Shown here: positions 1 through 7,636 of the stretch, one piece after another
How the letters are laid out: every line of letters begins with the position of its first letter
Numbering within the stretch: the stretch's first letter is position 1
NCBI RefSeq assembly: GCF_012395835.1
Contig: NZ_JAAZSQ010000009.1
Coordinates: 120,959 to 152,991 of the forward strand
Direction: 5' to 3'
Source of the DNA: Arthrobacter mobilis
GTDB taxonomy: Bacteria > Actinomycetota > Actinomycetes > Actinomycetales > Micrococcaceae
DNA length: 32,033 nt
The notes under the pieces: model-generated
The model's input: the letters and a program-made list of their open reading frames with translations, nothing else
The model's database searches: none
Told to the model about the DNA's origin: nothing
Made by a program: the position numbers and the translations under genes

Positions 1-376
1 TCAGGTCCGCGTCCTTGATCGCGCCGGTGGCGAAGATGACCGCGTCGTAGTGCTTGCGCAGGTCGGCCAGGTCCAGGTCGGTGCCGTAGTCCACGTTGCC
101 GAAGAAGCGGATGTCGCCGCGGTCGAGCACCTTGTGCAGGGCGGTCACGATGCCCTTGATCCGCGGGTGGTCCGGGGCCACCCCGTAGCGGATCAGCCCG
201 TACGGGGCCGGGTAGCGGTCGAACAGGTCGATGCTCAGCGCCAGCTCGCCGGACGCCGCCGGGGCGCTCTTGGTCAGCAGGTCGGCAGCGTAGACGCCGG
301 CCGGGCCGGCGCCCACGACGGCAACGCGCAGGGCGCGCGCCTGGAAGGCGCTGCCGGGAACGGTGGTATCGGTCAT
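1..376 (-). CDS. fprA: Ferredoxin/adrenodoxin-type NADP+ reductase (FprA-like), C-terminus outside window
   Basis: Only the first 125 codons are present; the gene continues past the left edge. The product would move electrons between NADPH and a ferredoxin using FAD. Residues 17-27 carry the dinucleotide-binding turn VAVVGAGPAGVYAA, followed by the adrenodoxin-reductase signature DRYPAPYGLIRYGVAPDHP around residues 52-70. The ATG at 376 is preceded by AAGGAG eight bases upstream, which fixes the start. It lies 48 bp downstream of the siroheme synthase gene on the same strand and is probably the last gene seen of the sulfur operon. The ferredoxin-dependent sulfite reductase upstream needs six electrons per sulfite, so a role in feeding it is plausible. 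That role is inference; the family assignment is firm. Confidence 0.9.
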   Translation of the reverse strand, partial: MTDTTVPGSAFQARALRVAVVGAGPAGVYAADLLTKSAPAASGELALSIDLFDRYPAPYGLIRYGVAPDHPRIKGIVTALHKVLDRGDIRFFGNVDYGTDLDLADLRKHYDAVIFATGAIKDADL

Positions 377-424
377 GGGAGTACTCCTTGTGAAGTGAGA
401 AAAGGGGGATTGGGGCAGGCCCTA

Positions 425-1732
425 TCAAGGTCCAGGCCGAGGGTCCCGCAGCGAGCTTGCGAGCTGTGGGACAGCCGGGACCGGCGCTGGCGCGCCACGC
501 AGGGACCCTGCTGCCCCACTCAGGGCGGCGGGGGCGTAGGGGCTGAGCCGGACCACGTCCCCGACCACAATGACTGCCGGATTCCCGACGCCGGCGCGGA
601 CCGCCTGCGCGGCGATGGTGTCCAAGGTGCCGATGGTGACCCGCTGGCCGGGCATCCAGCCGCGCTCGATGATGGCCACAGGCGTTCCGGGACCCAGGCC
701 CCGCGAGCGCAGTGCGGCGGCGGACTCGGCCAGCCGCCGGACGCCCATCAGCAGCACGAGGGTGTGGTCCGGCCGGGCCGGAAGCTCGGCCAGTTCCTCA
801 TGTCCGGTGGCAACGCTGAAGCCGGTGGCGGCTCCGCGGTGGGTCACCGGGATTCCCGCGGCAGCGGGAACCGAGATGGCGCTGGTGACTCCGGGAACCA
901 CTTCGACGTCGACTCCGTGGTCGCGGCAGAAGCGCGCTTCCTCGCCGCCGCGGCCCAGGACATAGGGATCGCCGCCCTTGAGCCGGACCACCAGGTGCCC
1001 GGCCAGGGCCTCGCGGACCAGGATGTCGTTGATCTCGTCCTGGCTGGCCAGGTGGTTGCCCGGGGCCTTGCCGACCTCGATGACCCGCACGCCGTCCTCC
1101 AGCTCGTCGAGCAGGCCGCGGGGGCCGAGCCGGTCGGCGACGACGACGTCGGCTTCGGCCAGCAGCTGCCGGCCGCGGACGGTGATCAGTCCGGCCTCGC
1201 CCGGGCCGCCGCCGACCAGGGCCACGCGGCCCGGCCGGGAGGCGGCCGGCCTGCGGTGCCGGCGCAGCGGCAGCTTCCCGGTCCTCAGCGCCAGCAGCAC
1301 CGCGTCCTTGATCGCCCTGGCCCGGCGGGGGTCTCCCCCGGCGTTGACCGCGACGGCGACGTCGTCGACCCGTCCGGTGGCCGGGATCCAGGCGGCCGAG
1401 GCCGCGCCGTCGGCGGCATTGACGCACCAGATCCTGCGCTCCTCGGCCTCGGCGGCCACCTGCGCATCCACCGCGGGCACGCCGGTGGCAGCCTGGACGA
1501 ACCACATGCCGTCCAGGTCGGCGGTGCGGTAGCCGCGGGGCACCCAGCTGAGCAGCCCGGCACGGGCAAGGCGGCCGACGTCGTTCCCGGCTTCGGGGGC
1601 GACGACCGTCACCACGGCGCCGGCGTCCAGCAGCGCCCGGGCACGGCGGCCGGCCACCTGCCCGCCGCCGACAATGAGCACCGGCCTGCCGAGCAGCCGC
1701 AGCGAGACCGGGTACAAATCCAGGCCGCTCAT
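425..1732 (-). CDS. cysG: Siroheme synthase: precorrin-2 dehydrogenase fused to uroporphyrinogen-III C-methyltransferase
   Basis: 435 residues. The N-terminal domain (about 1-150) has the NAD-binding motif LIVGGGQVAGRRA near residue 19 and resembles the precorrin-2 dehydrogenase part of CysG. The C-terminal domain (about 169-410) is a SAM-dependent SUMT/CobA methyltransferase: VALVGGGPGEAGLIT, GKAPGNHLASQDEIN, VRLKGGDPYVLGRGGEE and VVPGVTSAISVPAAAGIPVTHR regions are all present. It would convert uroporphyrinogen III to sirohydrochlorin, the cofactor precursor of sulfite reductase; iron insertion is probably done by the CbiX protein at 9454. The ATG overlaps the permease stop as ATGA, indicating coupling. 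The last roughly 35 residues after the methyltransferase look like an added tail, and 10 of them are encoded by a palindromic repeat at 443-472. Confidence 0.93.
   Translation of the reverse strand: MSGLDLYPVSLRLLGRPVLIVGGGQVAGRRARALLDAGAVVTVVAPEAGNDVGRLARAGLLSWVPRGYRTADLDGMWFVQAATGVPAVDAQVAAEAEERRIWCVNAADGAASAAWIPATGRVDDVAVAVNAGGDPRRARAIKDAVLLALRTGKLPLRRHRRPAASRPGRVALVGGGPGEAGLITVRGRQLLAEADVVVADRLGPRGLLDELEDGVRVIEVGKAPGNHLASQDEINDILVREALAGHLVVRLKGGDPYVLGRGGEEARFCRDHGVDVEVVPGVTSAISVPAAAGIPVTHRGAATGFSVATGHEELAELPARPDHTLVLLMGVRRLAESAAALRSRGLGPGTPVAIIERGWMPGQRVTIGTLDTIAAQAVRAGVGNPAVIVVGDVVRLSPYAPAALSGAAGSLRGAPAPVPAVPQLASSLRDPRPGP
443..472. repeat. REP-like palindromic hairpin inside the 3' end of cysG
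   Basis: Bases 443-452 (GTCCCGCAGC) pair with 463-472 (GCTGTGGGAC), ten pairs including one G-U, around a 10-base loop GAGCTTGCGA. The design (GTCCCGC, GAGC, GCGAG, GTGGGAC) resembles the hairpin at 21642-21676, so both may belong to one dispersed family. This copy is translated as PQLASSLRDP near the cysG C-terminus. A second small palindrome, GCAGGGACCCTGC, lies at 499-511. The repeat-family reading rests on two copies only. Confidence 0.55.
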
Positions 1733-2646
1733 CGCGTGCTCCCGGCCAGCAGGCCGCGGCGCTGCAGCAGGTGCCGCTCCACGGGGCCGAAGACCAGCAG
1801 TTCGATCAGGATGCCGACCGCGAGGATGACCAGGACCGCGCTCATCACGATGCCCATGTCGGAGAGGGTGCGCCCCTGGTCCAGCAGCGAGCCGAGGCCA
1901 TAGCCCATGGTGCCTCCCACGGCGATGATCTCCGCGGCCATCAGCGAGCGCCAGGAGAAGGCCCAGCCCTGCTTCAGGCCCGCGACGTAGCCGGGCAGCG
2001 AGGCCGGCAGGATGACCTGCAGGGCCAGCTCCAGGCGGGAGGCGCCCAGCACCGTGGCCACGCTGCGGTACTGCGGCGGGACCTGGTCGATGCCGGCCAC
2101 CATGCCGTTGACGATCGACGGGATGGCGCCCATCAGCACCACGAAATAGGCGGTGGCGTCGGTGAGGCCGAACCAGATGATGGCCGCCGGCACCCAGGCC
2201 ACGGAGGGCAGCACCTGCAGCCCGGAGATCAGCGGGCCGAAGGCGCGGCGCAGGGTCTTCACCTGGCCCAGCAGCAGGCCCAGCGGGGTCCCGACGGCCA
2301 CGGAAACCGCGAAGCCGGCCAGTCCCCGCTGCAGCGAGGTCCGGACGGACTCCTGGACCAGGCCCTCGGCCCAGAGCCGGCCGAGGGAAGCGAAGACATC
2401 CAGCGGCCCGGGCACCAGGTCGCGGCGCTTGAGGTCGAGCGAGACGAGCAGCTGCCATGCCAGGAGCAGGACGACGACGGCGGCCAGCGGCAGCAGTACG
2501 CGGCTGAAGTCCCGCCGGGCGGAGGTCTTCTCCGACTGGAGCTCGTCCAGGCCGGCTTCGAGGGCGCGCAGCTCGTCCGGGGAGGCTGCGGCGTTGGCCG
2601 CGGGGGTGTGTGCGGGGGCGTCGAGTTCGGTCAGGTTACTTGCCAT
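1729..2646 (-). CDS. ABC transporter permease, SsuC/TauC/NrtB type
   Basis: 305 residues of a BPD_transp_1 inner-membrane permease. A charged, Ala-rich cytosolic N-terminus (1-48) precedes a first membrane segment at about 50-70. Further hydrophobic segments lie near 110-128, 145-160, 165-185 and 268-287. The EAA loop that docks on the ATPase is visible at about 201-222 (GASRLELALQVILPASLPGY). The ATG at 2646 overlaps the ATPase gene by 11 bp, and the stop overlaps cysG as ATGA. With the ATPase and binding protein next to it, it forms a complete importer of the nitrate/sulfonate/taurine class. Lying between cysN and cysG, it most likely imports a sulfonate or other sulfur oxyanion. The substrate cannot be read from the sequence. 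Confidence 0.88.
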   Translation of the reverse strand: MASNLTELDAPAHTPAANAAASPDELRALEAGLDELQSEKTSARRDFSRVLLPLAAVVVLLLAWQLLVSLDLKRRDLVPGPLDVFASLGRLWAEGLVQESVRTSLQRGLAGFAVSVAVGTPLGLLLGQVKTLRRAFGPLISGLQVLPSVAWVPAAIIWFGLTDATAYFVVLMGAIPSIVNGMVAGIDQVPPQYRSVATVLGASRLELALQVILPASLPGYVAGLKQGWAFSWRSLMAAEIIAVGGTMGYGLGSLLDQGRTLSDMGIVMSAVLVILAVGILIELLVFGPVERHLLQRRGLLAGSTR

Positions 2647-3361
2647 GGCGCCGGATCTCCTCCCTAAGTCGTGTGGTGATGTGGCTGGCCAGGGCGGCGG
2701 CGGCGCCGGCGTCGGCCTTCGCCTCGGCGGGCACCGCCCATTCGCTGACCACCCGGCCGGGCCGGGAAGACAGCAGCAGCACGCGCTGGCCCAGGCGGAC
2801 GGCTTCGCGCACATTGTGCGTGACGAAGATGATGGTCCGGCCGGTCTCGCGCCAGATCCGTTCCAGCTCCTCGTGCAGCAGGTCGCGGGTGATGGCGTCG
2901 AGGGCCGCGAAGGGCTCGTCCATCAGCAGCAGCTGCCGGTCCTGGCCCAGGGCCCGGGCCAGGGCGACGCGCTGGCGCATGCCGCCGGAGAGCTCGTGGG
3001 GGCGTTTCTCCCCCGCCCCGTCCAGGTGGACCAGCTCCAGCAGCTCGGCGGCGCGGGCGCGGCGGGTGGCCCTGCCGACTCCGCGCAGCTTCAGGGCCAG
3101 CTCCACGTTGCCCCGGGCGGTCAGCCACGGGTACAGCGCCGCATCCTGGAACATGAAGGCCGCCCCGTCCGCCGGGACCTCCAGCGCGCCCGTGCTGGGC
3201 CGCTCGAGGCCGGCGATGATGTTCAGCAGCGTGGACTTGCCGCAGCCGGAGGCGCCCAGCAGTGCCACGAACTCGCCCTGGCCGATGCTGGCGTTCACGT
3301 CCTCCAGCACGGCCGGGCCGTTGCCAAAGTGCTTGCCAAGGTTTTCAAGCAGTACGGTCAT
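2636..3361 (-). CDS. ABC transporter ATP-binding protein, SsuB/TauB/NrtD type
   Basis: 241 residues. All ATPase motifs are intact: Walker A GASGCGKST at 36-44, Q-loop Q72, signature LSGGMRQR at 124-131, Walker B LLLMDEP with catalytic E149, and the H-loop H182 in FVTHN. The sequence around FQDAALYPWLTARGNV is typical of the sulfonate/nitrate/taurine importer subfamily. It would energise import through the permease encoded directly downstream. The start lies 10 bp after the binding-protein stop and the end overlaps the permease start, so the three transporter genes are one translational block. Nitrate or taurine transport are the main alternatives to sulfonate; the sulfate-assimilation context favours a sulfur substrate. 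Confidence 0.92.
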   Translation of the reverse strand: MTVLLENLGKHFGNGPAVLEDVNASIGQGEFVALLGASGCGKSTLLNIIAGLERPSTGALEVPADGAAFMFQDAALYPWLTARGNVELALKLRGVGRATRRARAAELLELVHLDGAGEKRPHELSGGMRQRVALARALGQDRQLLLMDEPFAALDAITRDLLHEELERIWRETGRTIIFVTHNVREAVRLGQRVLLLSSRPGRVVSEWAVPAEAKADAGAAAALASHITTRLREEIRRHGK

Positions 3362-3371
3362 GGTTCCTGCC

Positions 3372-4553
3372 TCAGTCCGTGCCCAGCCCGGCCGCGCCGG
3401 CCAGCGCGCGTCCGGGGGTCCCGGACAGCACGCGGTTCAGCGTGCCCAGCTCGAACAGGCCGGCCAGATCCGCGGGCTTGGCCACGCCGGCCTCGACGCC
3501 GTCCCGGAGCAGCTTCGGGAACGTTCCGGCCAGCGGGTCGGGGGTGAACTCGATGTTCTGCAGGGCCCGGCCGATGACCTCGCCGGGCAGTTCCGCGCCG
3601 GCCGCGGCCTTGAGCCCGGCATTGACGGCCGAGGCCTTGGCCCCGGCGGAGGCCTCGTTGAGCCAGTCGACGGCGGCGACATGGCCCTGCAGCAGCGCGT
3701 CGACGCTCTGCGGGTGTTCGGCGGCGAACTTCCGGCTGACGATCAGCACCGTGGTGGTGAACTGGCCGGGCTTGCCGGCCAGCGAGCCGTCCCACAGGTC
3801 CTTCTCGTCGACCAGCACGGTGGCACCGGCCTGGAGCACCAGGCGCGAGGCCCAGGGCTCCGGCAGCCAGGCGCCGTCCAGCTTGCCGTCCTGGAACAGT
3901 TTCAGGGTCTGGGCGTTCTCCGTCGGGTTGATGGCCACGTCCCCGCCCCCGTCCGGGGTCACGGCCAGGCCCTGGGATTTGAGCCAGGCGCGCAGGGCCA
4001 CGTCCTGCGTGCCGCCGAGCTGCGGAGTGGCCAGCACCGTGCCCTTCAGCTGGGCGGGCGAGGTGATTCCGGGCCTGACCACCAGCTGCGCCCCGCCGGC
4101 GGTGGCGCCGGCAATCACGGCCACGGACTCGCCCCCGCTCTGGACGAAGGAGTTGATGGCCGGGTTGGGGCCGATGTAGGCGGCGTCGATGGCGCCGGCA
4201 TTCAGGGCCTCGATCGCCGCGGGGCCGGCGTTGAAGACCTGGGTCTCCAGCACCGTGCCGCCGTTCTCCTTGAGGCTGCCGGCCAGCAGGCCCTGCTGCA
4301 CCCCGACCAGGGCGGGGGCGTGCGTGACGTTGCCGAAGTAGCCCAGCCGCAGCTCGGCGGCAGGCGTGCCGGCGGCCTGCCGGCTGCTCCGGGGAGCAGG
4401 CGAACCGGTGGCGCTGAAAGCGGCGGCTGCCGTGCCGATGATGGCGGCCGCCAGCGCCACCGCGAGTCCGATCTCCCACGCCCGCCGCCGCCGGGGTTCC
4501 GGCCCGCCGGCGGTGATCCGGATGGTGGCGCGGTCCTGCTGGTGCCCGCTCAT
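3372..4553 (-). CDS. ABC transporter substrate-binding protein, SsuA/TauA/NMT1 family
   Basis: 393 residues. The mature part starts near residue 66 with LRLGYFGNVTHAPALVG and continues with typical SsuA features: FNAGPAAIEALNAGAIDAAYIGPNPAIN, QLKGTVLATPQLGGTQDVALRAWL and DGAWLPEPWASRL. It would capture the substrate outside the membrane for the permease and ATPase encoded next. A basic stretch (PRRRR) precedes one hydrophobic segment at about 28-47. There is no cysteine in the first 60 residues, so the usual lipobox is missing and the protein may be held by an uncleaved helix or cleaved near AAAAFSA. An approximately 25-residue cytosolic extension before that helix is also unusual. The ATG overlaps the cysN stop as ATGA. 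Confidence 0.9.
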   Translation of the reverse strand: MSGHQQDRATIRITAGGPEPRRRRAWEIGLAVALAAAIIGTAAAAFSATGSPAPRSSRQAAGTPAAELRLGYFGNVTHAPALVGVQQGLLAGSLKENGGTVLETQVFNAGPAAIEALNAGAIDAAYIGPNPAINSFVQSGGESVAVIAGATAGGAQLVVRPGITSPAQLKGTVLATPQLGGTQDVALRAWLKSQGLAVTPDGGGDVAINPTENAQTLKLFQDGKLDGAWLPEPWASRLVLQAGATVLVDEKDLWDGSLAGKPGQFTTTVLIVSRKFAAEHPQSVDALLQGHVAAVDWLNEASAGAKASAVNAGLKAAAGAELPGEVIGRALQNIEFTPDPLAGTFPKLLRDGVEAGVAKPADLAGLFELGTLNRVLSGTPGRALAGAAGLGTD

Positions 4554-5905
4554 GGGTTCGCCCCCGCTTCCGTTCCGGCCGTGATCATTCCGGCGGCCAG
4601 GGTGTTGCCGTCCTGCGGGTCGATCACCAGGAAGGCCCCGGTGCGCCGCTGCGCCGCGTAAGGTTCCAGGGGCAGCGGGGCCGCCAGGCGCAGGGCGGCC
4701 CGCCCGATGTCGTTCAGTTCCAGTTCCCCGGCCGGCCCGACTTCGAAGGTGTCCAGGTCCAGCCGCCCTTCGACAGCGGTCACCAGCGCCCGCACGGTGG
4801 CGGTGCCATGCTTGACCAGGACCTTGGCTCCCGGACGCAGCGGCCTTGGCGCAAGCCAGCACAGCGAAGCGGACAGGGCGGCCGTCGGAGCAGGCAGCGT
4901 GCCGGCCGCGCCGATCAGGTCCCCGCGGGCCACATCGAACTCGTCGGCCAGCCGCAGCGCGACCGACTGGGGCGCCCAGGCTTCGTCCAGGTCCAGTCCC
5001 GCGGCGTCGATCCCGGTGACCGTGGTGGTGCGCGGCTCCTGCCCCGGGGTCAGGACGGTGACGGCGTCGCCGACGCGCACCGTGCCGGCCACGACCTGGC
5101 CGGCGTAGGCGCGGTAGTCCCGGAAGGCCTCCGCATCCAGCCCCGGCGCCAGGGCGCCCTGGGGGCGCAGCACCAGCTGGACCGGAAAGCGGAAGGCGGC
5201 GCCGCCGTCCGGCTCGTCGTCGGTATTGGGCAGCGTCTCCAGGAGCTCCAGCAGCGTGGGCCCGGTGTACCAGGGCGTATGCGCCGAGCGTTCGACGACG
5301 TTGTCGCCGACCAGGGCGGAGACCGGAATGCTGACCGCGTCATGCAGGCCGAGCTCGGCGGCGACGCGCCGGACGTCCGCCTCGATCCGGGCGAACACCT
5401 CCTCGGAATAGCCCGTGAGGTCGATCTTGTTCACGGCGACCACGACGTGCGGCACGCGCAGCAGGGCAACGACGCTCAGATGGCGGCGGGTCTGCTCCAG
5501 GACACCCTTCCGGGCGTCCACGAGCACGACGACGGCATCGGCGGTCGAGGCGCCGGTCACCGTGTTGCGGGTGTACTGCACGTGGCCGGGGCAGTCGGCC
5601 AGGATGAACGTGCGCCGGTCGGTGGCAAAGTAGCGGTAGGCGACGTCGATGGTGATGCCCTGCTCGCGCTCGGCCCGCAGCCCGTCGGTCAGCAGCGCCA
5701 GGTCGAGCCCGCCCGCCTCGCCGCCGAAGCCGCGGTCGGCGGAGGTGCGGGCGACGGACTCGAGCTGGTCCGCAAGGATGGCCTTGGAGTCGTGCAGCAG
5801 GCGCCCGACGAGGGTGGATTTGCCGTCGTCGACCGAGCCGGCGGTGGCGAAGCGGAACAGGGTGCCGGTGGCCGCTGCGGCCGGGTCCAGGAGTTCGGTG
5901 GTCAT
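4550..5905 (-). CDS. cysN: Sulfate adenylyltransferase subunit 1 (GTPase)
   Basis: 451 residues. An elongation-factor-like GTPase that drives ATP sulfurylase, making adenosine 5'-phosphosulfate (APS) from sulfate and ATP with CysD. Motifs: P-loop GSVDDGKST (23-31), switch region EQGITIDVAYRYF (81-93), DCPGH (104-108) and NKID (159-162), followed by the beta-barrel domains. The length matches stand-alone CysN; there is no fused APS kinase (CysC) domain and no cysC elsewhere in the window. This fits the APS-type reductase upstream. The start was placed at the ATG joined to the cysD stop as TAATG, which gives MTTELLDPAA before the GTPase domain. The stop overlaps the transporter binding-protein start as ATGA. 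Confidence 0.95.
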   Translation of the reverse strand: MTTELLDPAAAATGTLFRFATAGSVDDGKSTLVGRLLHDSKAILADQLESVARTSADRGFGGEAGGLDLALLTDGLRAEREQGITIDVAYRYFATDRRTFILADCPGHVQYTRNTVTGASTADAVVVLVDARKGVLEQTRRHLSVVALLRVPHVVVAVNKIDLTGYSEEVFARIEADVRRVAAELGLHDAVSIPVSALVGDNVVERSAHTPWYTGPTLLELLETLPNTDDEPDGGAAFRFPVQLVLRPQGALAPGLDAEAFRDYRAYAGQVVAGTVRVGDAVTVLTPGQEPRTTTVTGIDAAGLDLDEAWAPQSVALRLADEFDVARGDLIGAAGTLPAPTAALSASLCWLAPRPLRPGAKVLVKHGTATVRALVTAVEGRLDLDTFEVGPAGELELNDIGRAALRLAAPLPLEPYAAQRRTGAFLVIDPQDGNTLAAGMITAGTEAGANP

Positions 5906-6840
5906 TAGAAGTACCCGTCCTTCTTGCGGTCTTCCATGGCCGCCTCGGAGATTCGGTCGTCGGCGCGGGTGGCCCCGCGCTCGGTGAGGGTGGACGCGGC
6001 GACCTCGCGCACGACGTCCTCGACGGTGTACGCCTCGGAAAGGACGGCACCGGTGCAGGACATGTCGCCGACGGTGCGGTAGCGGACGGTACGGACCGTG
6101 ACCTCCTCGCCGGGGCCCGGCTGCGAGAACTCGCCGACCGCCCGCCACATGCCGTCGCGGCGGAACACCTCGCGCTCGTGCGCGTAGTAGATGGCGGGCA
6201 GTTCGATGCCCTCGCGGGCGATGTAGCGCCAGATGTCCAGTTCGGTCCAGTTGCTGATCGGGAAGGCCCTGACGTGCTGGCCGACGGTGTGGCGGCCGTT
6301 GTAGAGGTTCCACAGCTCGGGGCGCTGGTTGCGCGGGTCCCACTGGCCGAATTCGTCGCGCAGGCTCAGGATGCGCTCCTTGGCCCGGGCCTTGTCCTCG
6401 TCGCGGCGGCCGCCGCCGAAGACGGCGTCGAAGCGGTGGGCGGCGATGGTGTCCAGCAGCGGCGTGGTCTGCAGCGGGTTGCGGGTCCCGTCGGCACGTT
6501 CGGCCAGCTCCCCGCGGTCAATGTACTCCTGGACGGACCCGACCACGAGCTTCAGGCCGAGCCGCTCGACGGTGCGGTCGCGGAAGTCCAGGACCTCCGG
6601 AAAGTTGTGGCCGGTGTCCACGTGCAGCACGGGGAACGGCACGCGCCCGGGCCAGAACGCCTTGGCGGCCAGGTGCAGCATGACCACGGAGTCCTTGCCG
6701 CCGGAGAACAGCATGGCCGGCCGCTCGAACTCGGCCACGACCTCGCGGATGATGTGGATCGACTCGGCCTCGAGCGTGTCCAGGACGCCGAGGCGCTCCC
6801 CGGCAGGGGCCGGGGCTTCGTATGCGTGGGTCAGGGTCAT
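5905..6840 (-). CDS. cysD: Sulfate adenylyltransferase subunit 2
   Basis: 311 residues, the adenylyl-transferring subunit of ATP sulfurylase, working with CysN to form APS. The ATP-pyrophosphatase loop SGGKDS is at 46-51, followed by VLHVDTGHNFPE and the conserved GGRRDEDKARAKER and FPISNWTELDIWRY regions. The C-terminus RISEAAMEDRKKDGYF is typical of CysD. The ATG at 6840 is 40 bp after the cysH stop; this gap contains no further gene. TAATG joins it to cysN, so the two subunits are probably made in fixed proportion. Confidence 0.96.
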   Translation of the reverse strand: MTLTHAYEAPAPAGERLGVLDTLEAESIHIIREVVAEFERPAMLFSGGKDSVVMLHLAAKAFWPGRVPFPVLHVDTGHNFPEVLDFRDRTVERLGLKLVVGSVQEYIDRGELAERADGTRNPLQTTPLLDTIAAHRFDAVFGGGRRDEDKARAKERILSLRDEFGQWDPRNQRPELWNLYNGRHTVGQHVRAFPISNWTELDIWRYIAREGIELPAIYYAHEREVFRRDGMWRAVGEFSQPGPGEEVTVRTVRYRTVGDMSCTGAVLSEAYTVEDVVREVAASTLTERGATRADDRISEAAMEDRKKDGYF

Positions 6841-6880
6841 GGTGGGGTCCTTGGGTGGTGGGAGATCGGGAGGACGCGGA

Positions 6881-7636
6881 TCAGGAAACGTGGATGCCGC
6901 ACTCGGTCTTGGCCAGGCCCGCCCAGCGGCCGGCGCGCGGGTCCTCGCCCGGGGCGACCGGGCGGGTGCACGGCAGGCAGCCGATGGAGGGGTAGCCCTG
7001 CTGCAGCAGCAGGTTCAGCGGCACGGCGTGCCGGGAGGCGTAGCCGGTCAGCTCGTCGAAGCTCCACGGCGCAACCGGGTTCACCTTGACCAGTTCGTGG
7101 ACCTCGTCCCAGGCCACCAGCGGGGTGTTCGTGCGGGTCGGGGCCTCGTCCCGGCGCACCCCGGTGAACCAGACCCGGTAGTTGGCCAGCGCCCGGCGCA
7201 GCGGGTCCATCTTCCGCAGGCTGCAGCACAGGCCGGGGTCGCGGGCGAACAGCTCCGGCCCGTGGGCCGCGTCCTGCTCGGCAACCGTCTGCTCGGGCAG
7301 GACGTCCACGATGTTGACGTCGAGCACGCGGGCCACCTCGGCGCGGGTGGCCAGGGTTTCGGTGAAGTGGTACCCGGTCTCCAGGAACAGGACATCGACG
7401 CCGGGCAGCTGCTCCGCCACCAGGTGCGGCAGCACGGCGTCCGCCATGGAGCAGGCGACGGCGGCGTCGCGCACCGCGAAGTTCTCCCGCACCCACGCCA
7501 CGACCTCGGCGGCCGGGGCGTCCCAGCCAAGCTGCTCGGCGCCGGCGTCGGCCAGGTCCTTGAGGGCCTGCGTTTCCTCCGGCGAGCGCGGCGCCAGGGC
7601 GCCCTGCCGGTCGGTGCGGTCCACGCTGCGGGTCAT
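6881..7636 (-). CDS. cysH: Assimilatory APS reductase ([4Fe-4S] type)
   Basis: 251 residues of the PAPS/APS reductase family, which reduces activated sulfate to sulfite with thioredoxin. The cysteine pairs that ligate the [4Fe-4S] cluster of APS-specific enzymes are present (C137-C138 in GLCCSLRK, C220 and C223 in IGCLPCT), as is the catalytic C246 in TECGIH near the C-terminus. FLETGYHFTETL (84-95) is the conserved substrate-loop region. The cluster indicates direct use of APS, in line with the absence of APS kinase here. The start is the ATG that overlaps the sulfite reductase stop (ATGA); a longer frame upstream is antisense noise within sir. Confidence 0.94.
   Translation of the reverse strand: MTRSVDRTDRQGALAPRSPEETQALKDLADAGAEQLGWDAPAAEVVAWVRENFAVRDAAVACSMADAVLPHLVAEQLPGVDVLFLETGYHFTETLATRAEVARVLDVNIVDVLPEQTVAEQDAAHGPELFARDPGLCCSLRKMDPLRRALANYRVWFTGVRRDEAPTRTNTPLVAWDEVHELVKVNPVAPWSFDELTGYASRHAVPLNLLLQQGYPSIGCLPCTRPVAPGEDPRAGRWAGLAKTECGIHVS

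Noticed and set aside
425-2458. A 677-codon open frame that would fuse the permease region to siroheme synthase
   Set aside because: The first part is an out-of-frame shadow of the permease gene; the real start is the ATG at 1732 overlapping the permease stop, and homology to CysG begins there.
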